Positions 8,754-16,937 of a DNA stretch of 64,000 bases are shown here, in pieces (position 1 is the stretch's first letter; every line of letters starts with the position of its first letter). The DNA is from Pelagadaptatus sp034112445 (lineage in GTDB: Bacteria; Pseudomonadota; Gammaproteobacteria; Pseudomonadales; Cellvibrionaceae). The position numbers and the translations under genes were made by a program. Where the stretch lies: positions 62,001 through 126,000 of the forward strand of contig JAWUVI010000009.1 in the NCBI GenBank assembly GCA_034112445.1, written 5' to 3'. The notes under the pieces were generated by a model. It did no database searches. It was not told where the DNA came from and was given only the letters and a program-made list of their open reading frames with translations.

Positions 8754-9353
8754 ATGGAGCCATTTATTAGCCAATACCAAGGCACGCTAGCGGCCGGTGT
8801 TGATGAGGTGGGGCGCGGTCCTTTGGCTGGCGATGTTGTTACGGCCGCCGTGATTCTAGATCCAAATAACCCAATAGCTGGGCTGAATGACTCTAAAAAA
8901 CTCACTGAAAAAAAGCGTGAATTATTATTTGAGGAAATTAAGTCTAAAGCGTTAAGTTGGCACATTGCCAGAGCCAGTATTGCCGAAATAGACGATATTA
9001 ATATTTTGCAAGCTAGCTTGTTAGCCATGAAAAGAGCTGTAGAAGGTTTACCTGTCCAGCCAGAGCACGTATGGGTCGATGGCAATAAAATTCCACAGTG
9101 GCATTACGAGGCAGAAGCTGTAGTAAAAGGTGACAGTCGTGTGGCGGCCATCAGTGCGGCATCAATTTTAGCCAAAGTAACCCGTGATAGAGAAATGGTC
9201 GAAATGGATACGCGCTATCCTGGTTATGGTTTTGCCAAGCATAAAGGCTACCCAACTAAAGCGCATTTAGCGGCATTGGATACCTTAGGTATTACCCCAA
9301 TACACCGAGTGTCTTACGCACCGGTTAGAGATAGGTTGCAGGTTACAAAATAG
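8754..9353 (+). CDS. rnhB: Ribonuclease HII
   Basis: RNase HII cleaves the RNA strand of RNA-DNA hybrids and starts ribonucleotide excision repair. The 199-aa protein carries GVDEVGRGPLAGDV with catalytic D17 and E18, the VDGNKIP strand with the third acidic residue, and AISAASILAKVTRDREM with the fourth (DEDD active site). Lying eight bases behind lpxB is typical. In many gammaproteobacteria dnaE follows; here an NhaC-type antiporter follows instead, across a short tandem repeat. Confidence 0.96.
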   Translation: MEPFISQYQGTLAAGVDEVGRGPLAGDVVTAAVILDPNNPIAGLNDSKKLTEKKRELLFEEIKSKALSWHIARASIAEIDDINILQASLLAMKRAVEGLPVQPEHVWVDGNKIPQWHYEAEAVVKGDSRVAAISAASILAKVTRDREMVEMDTRYPGYGFAKHKGYPTKAHLAALDTLGITPIHRVSYAPVRDRLQVTK

Positions 9354-9401
9354 ATTGAAGGTTAAAAAATAGATTGAAAGTTAATAAAGTTGAAGGTCAA
9401 T
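9346..9401. repeat. Degenerate tandem repeat over the rnhB stop codon
   Basis: About three imperfect 18-20 bp copies around AAATAGATTGAAGGTTAA run from the last codons of rnhB to the nhaC start. The first copy includes the rnhB stop (TAG at 9351). The copies differ by a few substitutions and indels. The repeat fills the whole spacer. Confidence 0.7.
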
Positions 9402-9403
9402 AA

Positions 9404-10855
9404 ATGAGTTCTAAAGCTATACAAGATCCCACTTTACTCGATGCATTAACCCCCACGCTAACCCTGATTGTTCTTCTGAGCTTGTCGGTTTTTTTATTTG
9501 GAGATGACTCATCCTTTGGTGCTAACCAAATTGCTTTGAGCTTTGCAGCAGCCGTCGCTGTTCTGATCGGTCTTAAAAATGGTTTGACTTGGCTTCAGCT
9601 CGAAGAGGCTATGCATCATGGAATTACTATTGCGCTTGGTGCGATTTTAATTTTGTTGGCGGTGGGCATGTTAATTGGCAGCTGGATTCTTTCTGGCACA
9701 GTGCCAACGATGATTTATTTTGGTTTACAGCTTATGGATCCCTCGTGGTTCTATGCGGCCGCTTGTCTTATGTGCGCGATGGTTTCGTTGTGTATCGGCA
9801 GCTCTTGGACCACAGCAGGAACCATAGGTATAGGACTAATAGGCACGGCTGCCGGCTTTGGTTTGTCATTAGAAATTACGGCAGGCGCGATTATTTCTGG
9901 CGCTTATTTTGGCGATAAATTATCCCCTTTATCCGAAACAACCAACTTGGCACCGGCTGTTACGGGTGTTGAGTTGTTCGATCATATTCGGCATTTAATC
10001 TGGACTACGCTACCCAGCTTTGCGATATCTCTAATACTGTTTGTCATGCTTGGTTTGGGGGTTGAGCTAGATGAAGGTTCCGGTCAAATGCAATCGATGA
10101 TGACAACGCTCCAAGCTAACTATAATGTCTCCGCGTTTCTGTTGTTGCCCTTGGTTATTGTGTTGGTGTTGGCGTGGAAGCGAGTGCCGGCATTGGCGAG
10201 TATTGTTATTGGTGCTTTAGTGGGTTCTGTTTTCACTCTAATGTTTCAAAGTGACAATGCCGTGATCTATGCAGCCTCGCCTGATCTGGCTTATGGGTTA
10301 CAGCTATTTAAAGGTGTGTGGTCAGTTTTGTTTGATGGTTATCAAGCGCAGACAGGCAATGAAGTGATTGATAATTTATTAAGCCGCGGTGGCATGAGCT
10401 CCATGTTGAATACGGTTTGGCTCATTATTTGCGCCATGGTTTTTGGCGCGGTAATGGAAAAAACGGGACTGTTAGAGCGTCTGATTCGCGGCGTGTTAAG
10501 TATGGTCGATTCAACTGGAAGCTTAATTATGGCCACCATTTTTACCTGTATTGGTACGAATATTATTGCGGGTGATCAGTACATCTCTATTATCTTACCA
10601 GGCAGAATGTTCAAGTTAGAATTCGCTCGCCGCGGCTTAAGTAATTTAAACTTATCAAGAACGATTGAAGATGGTGGCACCATTACTTCACCGCTTATTC
10701 CGTGGAATACGTGTGGTGCGTATATGGCAGGAACCTTAGGTGTAGCGACTTTTGCTTATTTACCTTATGCCTTTTTTAATCTCATTGGCCCAGTTGTGGC
10801 GATTATTTATGGCTTTTTAAATTTTAAAATCAAACGTCTTCCGTCCACCGCTTAA
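9404..10855 (+). CDS. nhaC: NhaC-family Na+/H+ antiporter
   Basis: A 483-aa inner-membrane protein with about eleven hydrophobic segments. The signature GAYFGDKLSPLSETTNLAPA (around residues 165-185) is the NhaC family hallmark, with acidic and polar residues presumed to bind Na+. A second conserved stretch near the C-terminus (RTIEDGGTITSPLIPWN) is also typical. NhaC antiporters exchange external protons for cytosolic sodium (or malate/lactate in some relatives), consistent with a saline habitat. The substrate cannot be settled from sequence. The 3' end overlaps the convergent ubiX gene by 26 bp. Confidence 0.88.
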   Translation: MSSKAIQDPTLLDALTPTLTLIVLLSLSVFLFGDDSSFGANQIALSFAAAVAVLIGLKNGLTWLQLEEAMHHGITIALGAILILLAVGMLIGSWILSGTVPTMIYFGLQLMDPSWFYAAACLMCAMVSLCIGSSWTTAGTIGIGLIGTAAGFGLSLEITAGAIISGAYFGDKLSPLSETTNLAPAVTGVELFDHIRHLIWTTLPSFAISLILFVMLGLGVELDEGSGQMQSMMTTLQANYNVSAFLLLPLVIVLVLAWKRVPALASIVIGALVGSVFTLMFQSDNAVIYAASPDLAYGLQLFKGVWSVLFDGYQAQTGNEVIDNLLSRGGMSSMLNTVWLIICAMVFGAVMEKTGLLERLIRGVLSMVDSTGSLIMATIFTCIGTNIIAGDQYISIILPGRMFKLEFARRGLSNLNLSRTIEDGGTITSPLIPWNTCGAYMAGTLGVATFAYLPYAFFNLIGPVVAIIYGFLNFKIKRLPSTA

Positions 10856-11393
10856 CGTCAGAACAATCCAAATCAAATAAATCCAATACCCGACCAACGC
10901 TTTGTGTAACCATTTGATCGAGTGATTCAGGTTTGCTGTAGAAAGCCGGTACCGGCGGCGCAATGATAGCGCCCATCTCTGAAAGGTTGGTCATTGTGCG
11001 TAAGTGGCCTGTGTGCAGTGGTGTTTCACGAACCATCAAAACAAGCTTGCGGCGCTCTTTTAACACCACATCAGCGGCTCGCGACATGAGACTTGAAGTA
11101 ATGCCCGACGCTATCTCAGACATAGTACGGACCGAGCAGGGGGCTATTAACATGCCTTGCGTTTTGTACGAACCGCTCGCAATAGAAGCGCCAATATTTT
11201 TAGCCGAATGAACATGATCAGCCAAGGCTTTTACATCACTTATTTTTATCGTTGATTCATAGCCAAGGGTTATTTCAGCCGACTTAGACATGATCAGATG
11301 CGTCTCTATATTCAAATCACGCAATAACTCCAAAGCCCGAATGCCGTAAGTAATTCCCGATGCGCCGGTGATGCCTATGATAATACGTTGCAT
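10830..11393 (-). CDS. ubiX: Flavin prenyltransferase UbiX
   Basis: UbiX prenylates FMN to give prenyl-FMN, the cofactor of the decarboxylase UbiD in ubiquinone synthesis. The 187-aa Rossmann-like protein opens with IIIGITGASGITYGIRALELL (glycine-rich flavin-phosphate loop) and has the APCSVRTMSEIASGI and LMVRETPLHTGHL motifs of the family. It starts at ATG 11393, 10 bp downstream of the end of the large dehydrogenase gene on the same strand, so the two may be cotranscribed. No ubiD is in the window. The 3' end overlaps nhaC convergently. Confidence 0.95.
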   Translation of the reverse strand: MQRIIIGITGASGITYGIRALELLRDLNIETHLIMSKSAEITLGYESTIKISDVKALADHVHSAKNIGASIASGSYKTQGMLIAPCSVRTMSEIASGITSSLMSRAADVVLKERRKLVLMVRETPLHTGHLRTMTNLSEMGAIIAPPVPAFYSKPESLDQMVTQSVGRVLDLFDLDCSDVKRWTEDV

Positions 11394-11403
11394 AACGAAC
11401 CTT

Positions 11404-14400
11404 TTAAATTATTTGATTGAGTAAAACCTGTAAGGGATGCGGAAGCTGAATATTATCTTCACGTTTTACTTGGCTACGACATGAATAGCCTGTTGCCATA
11501 AGGTGATTATGGTTGCTGGGCTCGTTCACTATAGTCGACCAAGACAATTGATAGATGTGTTTAGAGGTTTCTAGATTGTCTCTCTCGTGACCGTAAGTGC
11601 CCGACATACCGCAGCAGCCTGTATCCATAACAGTAAGCTGCTGGTTGAGGTTTTCAAACAGTGTCTGCCAATCATTAATAGACGAAGCTGCATTGGTTTT
11701 CTCTGTACAGTGCGCCATTAATTTAAAATGACCAGAAGTAAATAGTGGTTGTTTGTTAGTGAGGCTTTGTTGTGCCAGCCATTGTTGGATCAGCAACACC
11801 TTAGGGGCCTTATCACCGAGCACTTTTTTATACTCGCTTTGATAGGCCAGCGTCATGGACGGCTCAATTCCGACTAGTGCAATACCCGTTGCGCTTAGGC
11901 TGTTTAAAAAATCGGCGGTATTAGTTGCAGTACGAGCAAATTGTTTCAAAAAACCGTGTACATGCAGTGGTTTACCGTTGGCTTTAAAGGGGCTAATCAA
12001 AGGTTTAAAGCCCAGCTTTTGCAACAGCTTAAGGGTGTCAATAACAACCTGAGTATCAAAATAACTGGTGAAGGCATCCTGCACTAAAATGACCGTGTTT
12101 TGTTTATCTTCTGTGCTGAGTTGGTTTATGTTCTCGGGCGTTGCGTAAATGATTCCAAGCTTGCGTATTTCATCGTCTAGATTAATGCCAGAGAGTTTTG
12201 GGCTGTCTACCATTCCAGAACTGTGCTTAATAAATGATTGCATAAACCGCGGACTGATTAATGCGTTATAGAGCCAGTGAGCACGAGCCAACACTGGAAT
12301 AAAAAACTCTAATCCGCCAATAAAATAATCCTTTAATGGTCGTAAATAACGCCCGTAATATAACTCTAAAAATTTGCTGCGAAATTCTGGTACATCAACT
12401 TTAATCGGGCATTGGCCAACGCACGATTTACACGCCAAACAGGCCGACATTGAATCCATAACCTCATTAGAAAAATCGTACTCGCCATTGTGTTTGGCAA
12501 ACGTGTTTTTAGCGCGACTCGGTAGAGAGGTAAAGAAGTTTTGCTGCTTTATTTTTTGGCTTTCTTCTAGCGGATTTATATGGCGTTCACTGAGTTGTTT
12601 TAACCATTCACGAATCAGTGATGCTCGTCCTTTAGGTGAGTTAACTCTCTGTCGAGTTCCCTTCCAAGAAGGGCACATAGCATCATTAGGATTCCAGTTA
12701 AAGCAGGCGCCATTACCATTACAGTACATGGCTTCACTGTAACCTTCCCAAACCTGTACGGGGATTTTACGGTCTTCTTCACCGCGCAACCTAACTTCAT
12801 CAATTTTTAATAATTCAATGGATGCTTTAGGGGTGGCAATTTTCCCAGGATTTAATTGGTTGCGTGGATCACAGATAGCTTTAATACGTTGCAGTTGGGG
12901 GTATAAGTCACCAAAGAAAGCGGGGGCGTACTCAGAGCGAACCCCCTTGCCATGCTCGCCCCACAGCAGACCATTATATTTTTGAGTAAGTTCGGCAACC
13001 TTGTCTGAAATATCCCTTATTAAGCTAACTTGCTCTGGGTCTTTCATATCAATGGCGGGGCGTACGTGTAATACGCCTGCATCAACATGGCCAAACATTC
13101 CATATTCTAAATGGTGGCTGTCGAGCAATGCTCTAAATTCCACAATGAAGTCAGCAAGATTTTCAGGTGGTACGGCCGTGTCTTCAACAAATGGAATGGG
13201 GCGAGCTTCACCTTGGGCGTTGCCTAATAAGCCTACTGATTTTTTTCGCATGGCCCATATTTTACTGACCGCTTGTGAACCCATAGCAATAGAATAACCA
13301 ATGCTAACCGCTGTTTTTTTTGCGATTTGCTGGTCAATTTTTGCGGTTAACTTTTCAATCTTGGCGGTAAGAATATCTTCATCGTCGGCCGTGAATTCGA
13401 CCAAGTTAATGCCTTGTACAAGAGCGTTTGTTTGTGAGCCGTCAGAGGCTTCAAAATATTCGGCGACGCTGTGCCAAACGATGTCATTCATTGCTAAATT
13501 TAATACTTTTGAATCAATGGTTTCTATAGAGGTTGGGTCAGCTTTTGTCAGCTCTGTTGCGTCTCTTAATGCCGCATTAAAATTTTCATATTTTATATTA
13601 ACCAGAGCTGAATATTTTGGAATAGGCAGTAAATTTAATTTGGCCTCGGTAATAAAACCCAGCGTGCCTTCAGAGCCGCAAAGAATGCTATTAAGATCGA
13701 ATTGATTATCGTCTGTGCGAATGTGAGCCAAATCATAACCGGTGAGGCAGCGGTTTAATTTGGGGAATTTTTCGGTGATGGCATCCTTGTGTTCGGCATC
13801 AATACTGTTTAATACACGGCACAGTTCGCCGACACGATCTTGACGGCTGGCTATCGCGTTATAACCTTCTTCGTTTACAGGGCTGGATACCCATTCGCTG
13901 CCGTCCATAAAAACGGTTGTTAAAGCTAAAACGTGATCGCGGGTTTTGCCGTACAAACATGAGCCTTGGCCTGATGCGTCGGTGTTAATCATGCCGCCAA
14001 TAGTGGCGCGGTTGCTGGTTGATAATTCTGGCGCGAAAAATAAACCATAAGGCTTCAGTGCGCTGTTCAGTTGATCCTTTACCACGCCGCTTTGCACTTT
14101 TACCCAGCGCTCTTCGGGATTGATTTCTATGATGCGGTTCATGTGTTTAGAGATATCAACAATCAAGCCGTCGGTTAGGGACTGGCCGTTAGTGCCTGTA
14201 CCGCCACCGCGAGGGCTTAAAACAATATCCCGAAATTGCTTAAGGTTGCTGAGTTCAGCAATGCGTACCACATCATTGGAGTTTTTAGGGTAGAGCACCC
14301 CTTGGGGCAAAACTTGATAAATAGAGTTGTCGGTAGCCAGCACGGTTCGGTTGGCAAAGTCAGGGTTAAGTTCGCCCTCAAAGCCAGTGGCTTTTAATGC

Positions 14401-14460
14401 ATGAATAAACGCTAAGTACTGAGCTTGAATTGGGGATGTTTCGTTGATAAGTGGAATCAT
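11404..14460 (-). CDS. ydiJ: FAD-linked oxidase with Fe-S and CCG domains, YdiJ-type D-2-hydroxyacid dehydrogenase
   Basis: A 1018-aa three-part protein, the same length as E. coli YdiJ. An FAD_binding_4 (VAO-type) domain covers about 40-270 with the flavin loop SPRGGGTGTNGQSL, followed by the FAD-oxidase C domain (about 280-560, including GHVDAGVLHVRP and GEHGKGVRSE). A 4Fe-4S ferredoxin region lies near 670-685 (CLACKSCVGQCP). The C-terminal glycolate-oxidase-type cysteine domain contains GCCGMSGTYGHE near 945. YdiJ-type enzymes are linked to D-2-hydroxyglutarate or related D-2-hydroxyacid oxidation feeding the respiratory chain. The exact substrate here is inferred only by family. Confidence 0.9.
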   Translation of the reverse strand: MIPLINETSPIQAQYLAFIHALKATGFEGELNPDFANRTVLATDNSIYQVLPQGVLYPKNSNDVVRIAELSNLKQFRDIVLSPRGGGTGTNGQSLTDGLIVDISKHMNRIIEINPEERWVKVQSGVVKDQLNSALKPYGLFFAPELSTSNRATIGGMINTDASGQGSCLYGKTRDHVLALTTVFMDGSEWVSSPVNEEGYNAIASRQDRVGELCRVLNSIDAEHKDAITEKFPKLNRCLTGYDLAHIRTDDNQFDLNSILCGSEGTLGFITEAKLNLLPIPKYSALVNIKYENFNAALRDATELTKADPTSIETIDSKVLNLAMNDIVWHSVAEYFEASDGSQTNALVQGINLVEFTADDEDILTAKIEKLTAKIDQQIAKKTAVSIGYSIAMGSQAVSKIWAMRKKSVGLLGNAQGEARPIPFVEDTAVPPENLADFIVEFRALLDSHHLEYGMFGHVDAGVLHVRPAIDMKDPEQVSLIRDISDKVAELTQKYNGLLWGEHGKGVRSEYAPAFFGDLYPQLQRIKAICDPRNQLNPGKIATPKASIELLKIDEVRLRGEEDRKIPVQVWEGYSEAMYCNGNGACFNWNPNDAMCPSWKGTRQRVNSPKGRASLIREWLKQLSERHINPLEESQKIKQQNFFTSLPSRAKNTFAKHNGEYDFSNEVMDSMSACLACKSCVGQCPIKVDVPEFRSKFLELYYGRYLRPLKDYFIGGLEFFIPVLARAHWLYNALISPRFMQSFIKHSSGMVDSPKLSGINLDDEIRKLGIIYATPENINQLSTEDKQNTVILVQDAFTSYFDTQVVIDTLKLLQKLGFKPLISPFKANGKPLHVHGFLKQFARTATNTADFLNSLSATGIALVGIEPSMTLAYQSEYKKVLGDKAPKVLLIQQWLAQQSLTNKQPLFTSGHFKLMAHCTEKTNAASSINDWQTLFENLNQQLTVMDTGCCGMSGTYGHERDNLETSKHIYQLSWSTIVNEPSNHNHLMATGYSCRSQVKREDNIQLPHPLQVLLNQII

Positions 14461-14536
14461 AGTAATAGAAAACGCTGGGGTCAGATAAACAGTATGTTTT
14501 TGATTGTATCAAAATACGGCGCGATAAGAATTCAGA

Positions 14537-15238
14537 TTAACTATCGTCGTTACCAAATAAGCCAAACAGCGCATCTTTTTCGTCGGTCGTAACCGTTGTC
14601 ATTGAGTGCATGCTTGATTGAGTGCCAGAGCAAACTTTATTACGTCCCGACTCTTTCGCTTCATAGAGCAGTGCATCCACTCTGGCGATAAACTGTTCTC
14701 GGGTTTCGTTGTGGGTATGGTTGTATATATCCACACCCATACTGGCCGTTACCGTAATCGTGGTTTCACCTAGGTCGACAGGGGTGTCTGCGATCATTTT
14801 GCGTAAACGCTCAGCAACTTGAGTGCTGGTTAATAAGTCAGTGGATGGCAAAACCACAATGAATTCTTCGCCGCCATATCGGCAAGGGACATCCAGTTTG
14901 CGCACGCCAGCTTTCAAAATTTTGGAGGTTTGGATCAATGCTATATTGCCCGCCTCGTGACCGTAGTTATCGTTAACTTTTTTGAAAAAATCGAGATCAA
15001 CAAGAATCATTGCGGTAGGTTGTGCGGTACGCTGAGTGCGCTCCATTTCATTATCGATAACTTGGCAAAAACTCCGGTAATTACCAAGCCCAGTAAGTGT
15101 GTCTGTGAGTGCTTGAGTGGTAAGTTTACTCACCTCTTGGCGAATAGTAATAAGCTCATCTATAACGGCGCACTGTTGTTCGCCCACAGGGCATTCGGGC
15201 TTGTCTGTTACCAGTGACTCGGCTGAATGGTCTGACAC
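14537..15238 (-). CDS. Diguanylate cyclase (GGDEF) with intact I-site
   Basis: A 233-aa soluble protein that likely makes c-di-GMP from two GTP. A short N-terminal region (1-45, with a CPVGEQQC pair of cysteines) leads into a GGDEF domain with DTLTGLGNYR, the metal-binding DLDFFKKVND and the active-site motif GGEEF. RKLD sits exactly five residues before GGEEF, a canonical RxxD inhibitory site, so product inhibition is expected. A C-terminal tail of about 35 residues has no recognised domain. The start is GTG at 15238. No sensor or membrane segment is seen. Confidence 0.92.
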   Translation of the reverse strand: MSDHSAESLVTDKPECPVGEQQCAVIDELITIRQEVSKLTTQALTDTLTGLGNYRSFCQVIDNEMERTQRTAQPTAMILVDLDFFKKVNDNYGHEAGNIALIQTSKILKAGVRKLDVPCRYGGEEFIVVLPSTDLLTSTQVAERLRKMIADTPVDLGETTITVTASMGVDIYNHTHNETREQFIARVDALLYEAKESGRNKVCSGTQSSMHSMTTVTTDEKDALFGLFGNDDS

Positions 15239-15421
15239 TTGTATCCCCAGTTTGTAATAATAAAAGACAGCAATAAGCTAATTGGTGATTATAATAATGC
15301 ATATTAGGCTATTTTTATCGCAATGTTTTGTTTTATGCGTTTAAGTTATCGGCGTTATTACGACATAATTTAGAAATACAAAGCCCATCAAGTTTAGCAA
15401 AGCCAAGACAGTTAAATAATT

Positions 15422-16090
15422 ATGAATCAAGAGATCAACCTAGAAGACATACGCCGTGACTATTTGTTGGGCGGCCTGCGCCGTGAAAATCTATTAGATA
15501 ATCCTATTAAGCAATTTGAGTGCTGGTTACAGCAAGCGGTGGATGCCCAGATAAAAGACCCCTCAGCGATGACGGTTGCCACAGTCAATGCGAAAGGCCA
15601 GCCCAGCCAGCGGATTGTGCTGTTAAAGCATTTGGATCAGCGAGGCTTCGTTTTTTATACCAACTACCAAAGTAAAAAAGCCGCCGATCTAGCGGTTAAT
15701 CCTAATATAAGCCTGCATTTTCCTTGGCACATGCTCGAGCGGCAAGTGAAAATTTGCGGCCGAGTTGAAAAGGTCTCTAAAACCGAAACCATGCAGTATT
15801 TTCTGTCGCGCCCGCAAGAAAGCCAGTTGGCAGCCTGGGCATCAAAGCAAAGTCGGCCGGTATCATCGCGCCAGCTGTTAATGCAACAGTTCAATGCCAT
15901 GAAACAAAAGTTCAGTAAGGGTGAAATCCCAGTCCCAGATTTTTGGGGAGGCTACCGGGTTATTCCGCATTCCATTGAGTTTTGGCAGGGCGGCAGTAAT
16001 CGGTTGCATGATCGGTTTATGTATCAACGTTTAGAGCAGCGGCAAGAGCAAGAAGCTGGAGAGTGGAGTGTTGAGCGTTTGGCACCTTGA
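15422..16090 (+). CDS. pdxH: Pyridoxamine 5'-phosphate oxidase
   Basis: PdxH oxidises pyridoxamine- or pyridoxine-5'-phosphate to pyridoxal phosphate using FMN. The 222-aa protein shows the N-terminal RRDYLLGGL, the FMN-binding ATVNAKGQPSQRIVLLK and FVFYTNYQSKKA segments, and the conserved C-terminal FWGGYRVIPHSIEFWQG, RLHDR and RLAP ending. All are in the family order and the length is normal. It is preceded by a 180-bp spacer with no gene and is convergent with the toxin-antitoxin pair 25 bp downstream. Confidence 0.96.
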   Translation: MNQEINLEDIRRDYLLGGLRRENLLDNPIKQFECWLQQAVDAQIKDPSAMTVATVNAKGQPSQRIVLLKHLDQRGFVFYTNYQSKKAADLAVNPNISLHFPWHMLERQVKICGRVEKVSKTETMQYFLSRPQESQLAAWASKQSRPVSSRQLLMQQFNAMKQKFSKGEIPVPDFWGGYRVIPHSIEFWQGGSNRLHDRFMYQRLEQRQEQEAGEWSVERLAP

Positions 16091-16115
16091 TTGCGCGCAG
16101 ATATGTTTCGCGATT

Positions 16116-16409
16116 CTAAGTAAGATGCTTGTTTGGGCACATGGAGTTTTGAAGTATTCGTACTACCACAATGAAATCTTCATTGCGTTTAAAGTAAATA
16201 GTGTGATTTTTCAATGGCAAACGATAAAAATCAACCCGAATGTCATCGCAAACCGTACCTATTGAAGGGTTGCTGGCGAGTAACTTCATACTGCTTTTAA
16301 GCTGTAGGCTATAAAGCCCCCATTGCGCGCTACCCCATGTGTTTAATGTGTAGCGCCTAATGTTGATTAGGTCAGTTTTAGCTTCACTGGTTAATTTATA
16401 CAAAGCCAT
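16116..16409 (-). CDS. ParE/RelE-family toxin of a type II toxin-antitoxin pair
   Basis: A small 97-aa protein beginning YKLTSEAKTDLINIRRYTLNTWG, the usual opening of ParE/RelE toxins, with the C-terminal YRLPLKNHTIYFKRN..VVVRIL strands typical of the ParE branch. ParE toxins poison DNA gyrase and RelE toxins cleave mRNA; the ParE branch is favoured here because of the central pattern NPSIGTVCDDIR. Its ATG overlaps the antitoxin stop codon by one base, the normal translational coupling. The last ~12 residues (SMCPNKHLT) look like an added tail. It ends 25 bp from pdxH. Confidence 0.85.
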   Translation of the reverse strand: MALYKLTSEAKTDLINIRRYTLNTWGSAQWGLYSLQLKSSMKLLASNPSIGTVCDDIRVDFYRLPLKNHTIYFKRNEDFIVVVRILQNSMCPNKHLT

Positions 16410-16669
16410 TAGTCATGCTGACCAGATTCAAGTTCATTAAAAAACAACTCTCCATCGGTTAATAGGCCGTTTTTTTCTTCATGGTCTGCACGCTGTAAAG
16501 CACTTTTAAGTAATTCTATTTTAAGATCTTCAAATTCTTGATAGCTTTTACAAGACATAATAACGGCAACAGCTTCACCATTTTTTTGAATTTGAATCGG
16601 TTCATGCTGAATGTTTATAAGCATTTCCCCAAACCGAGTCTTTGCGTGATTTGCGGTTAGTGTTTGCAT
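16409..16669 (-). CDS. Phd/YefM-family antitoxin
   Basis: An 86-aa antitoxin starting MQTLTANHAKTRFGEMLINI. The N-terminal part fits the Phd/YefM DNA-binding fold (AKTRFGEML, then PIQIQKNGEAVAVIMSCKSYQEFE). The C-terminal acidic helical tail would bind and neutralise the toxin encoded next. The start at 16669 was chosen over an upstream ATG at 16720 because AAGGAG lies 6 bases before it; the longer N-terminus has no family support. Such antitoxins normally repress their own operon, so an operator is expected between 16670 and 16760. Confidence 0.85.
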   Translation of the reverse strand: MQTLTANHAKTRFGEMLINIQHEPIQIQKNGEAVAVIMSCKSYQEFEDLKIELLKSALQRADHEEKNGLLTDGELFFNELESGQHD

Positions 16670-16795
16670 GGTAAATCTCCTTGTTGAGGTGAGTGTAAAC
16701 GAATCGAACGATTCGTGCAAAGCACGCCCCCGCTCTTAGAGCTTATAAAACCATAAAAAACTTTACGTTTTCTTTACTTTTTTACCCCTTCAGAC

Positions 16796-16823
16796 TTGAT
16801 AGTCAAACAACAAAAGCTAATAC
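16796..16823 (+). promoter_or_regulatory. Probable sigma70 promoter for the DUF1302 operon
   Basis: TTGATA (16796-16801) and TAATAC (16818-16823) with a 16-bp spacer lie about 115 bp before the DUF1302 start in an otherwise gene-free spacer. The match is good, but it is prediction only. Confidence 0.45.
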
Positions 16824-16937
16824 TGTCGAGGTGTTAAAAACAACACTGCCTCGAGCTGTATGCGTTTTTTAGAAATATAATAAAAAAAACAGCAGGTTCG
16901 CCAGGCACTTAATCTAATAAAAAGAGAGAGCATATAC

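Noticed and set aside
16068..16265. Plus-strand 65-codon frame overlapping the pdxH end and the toxin gene
   Set aside because: Shadow of the toxin gene on the opposite strand; no ribosome site.
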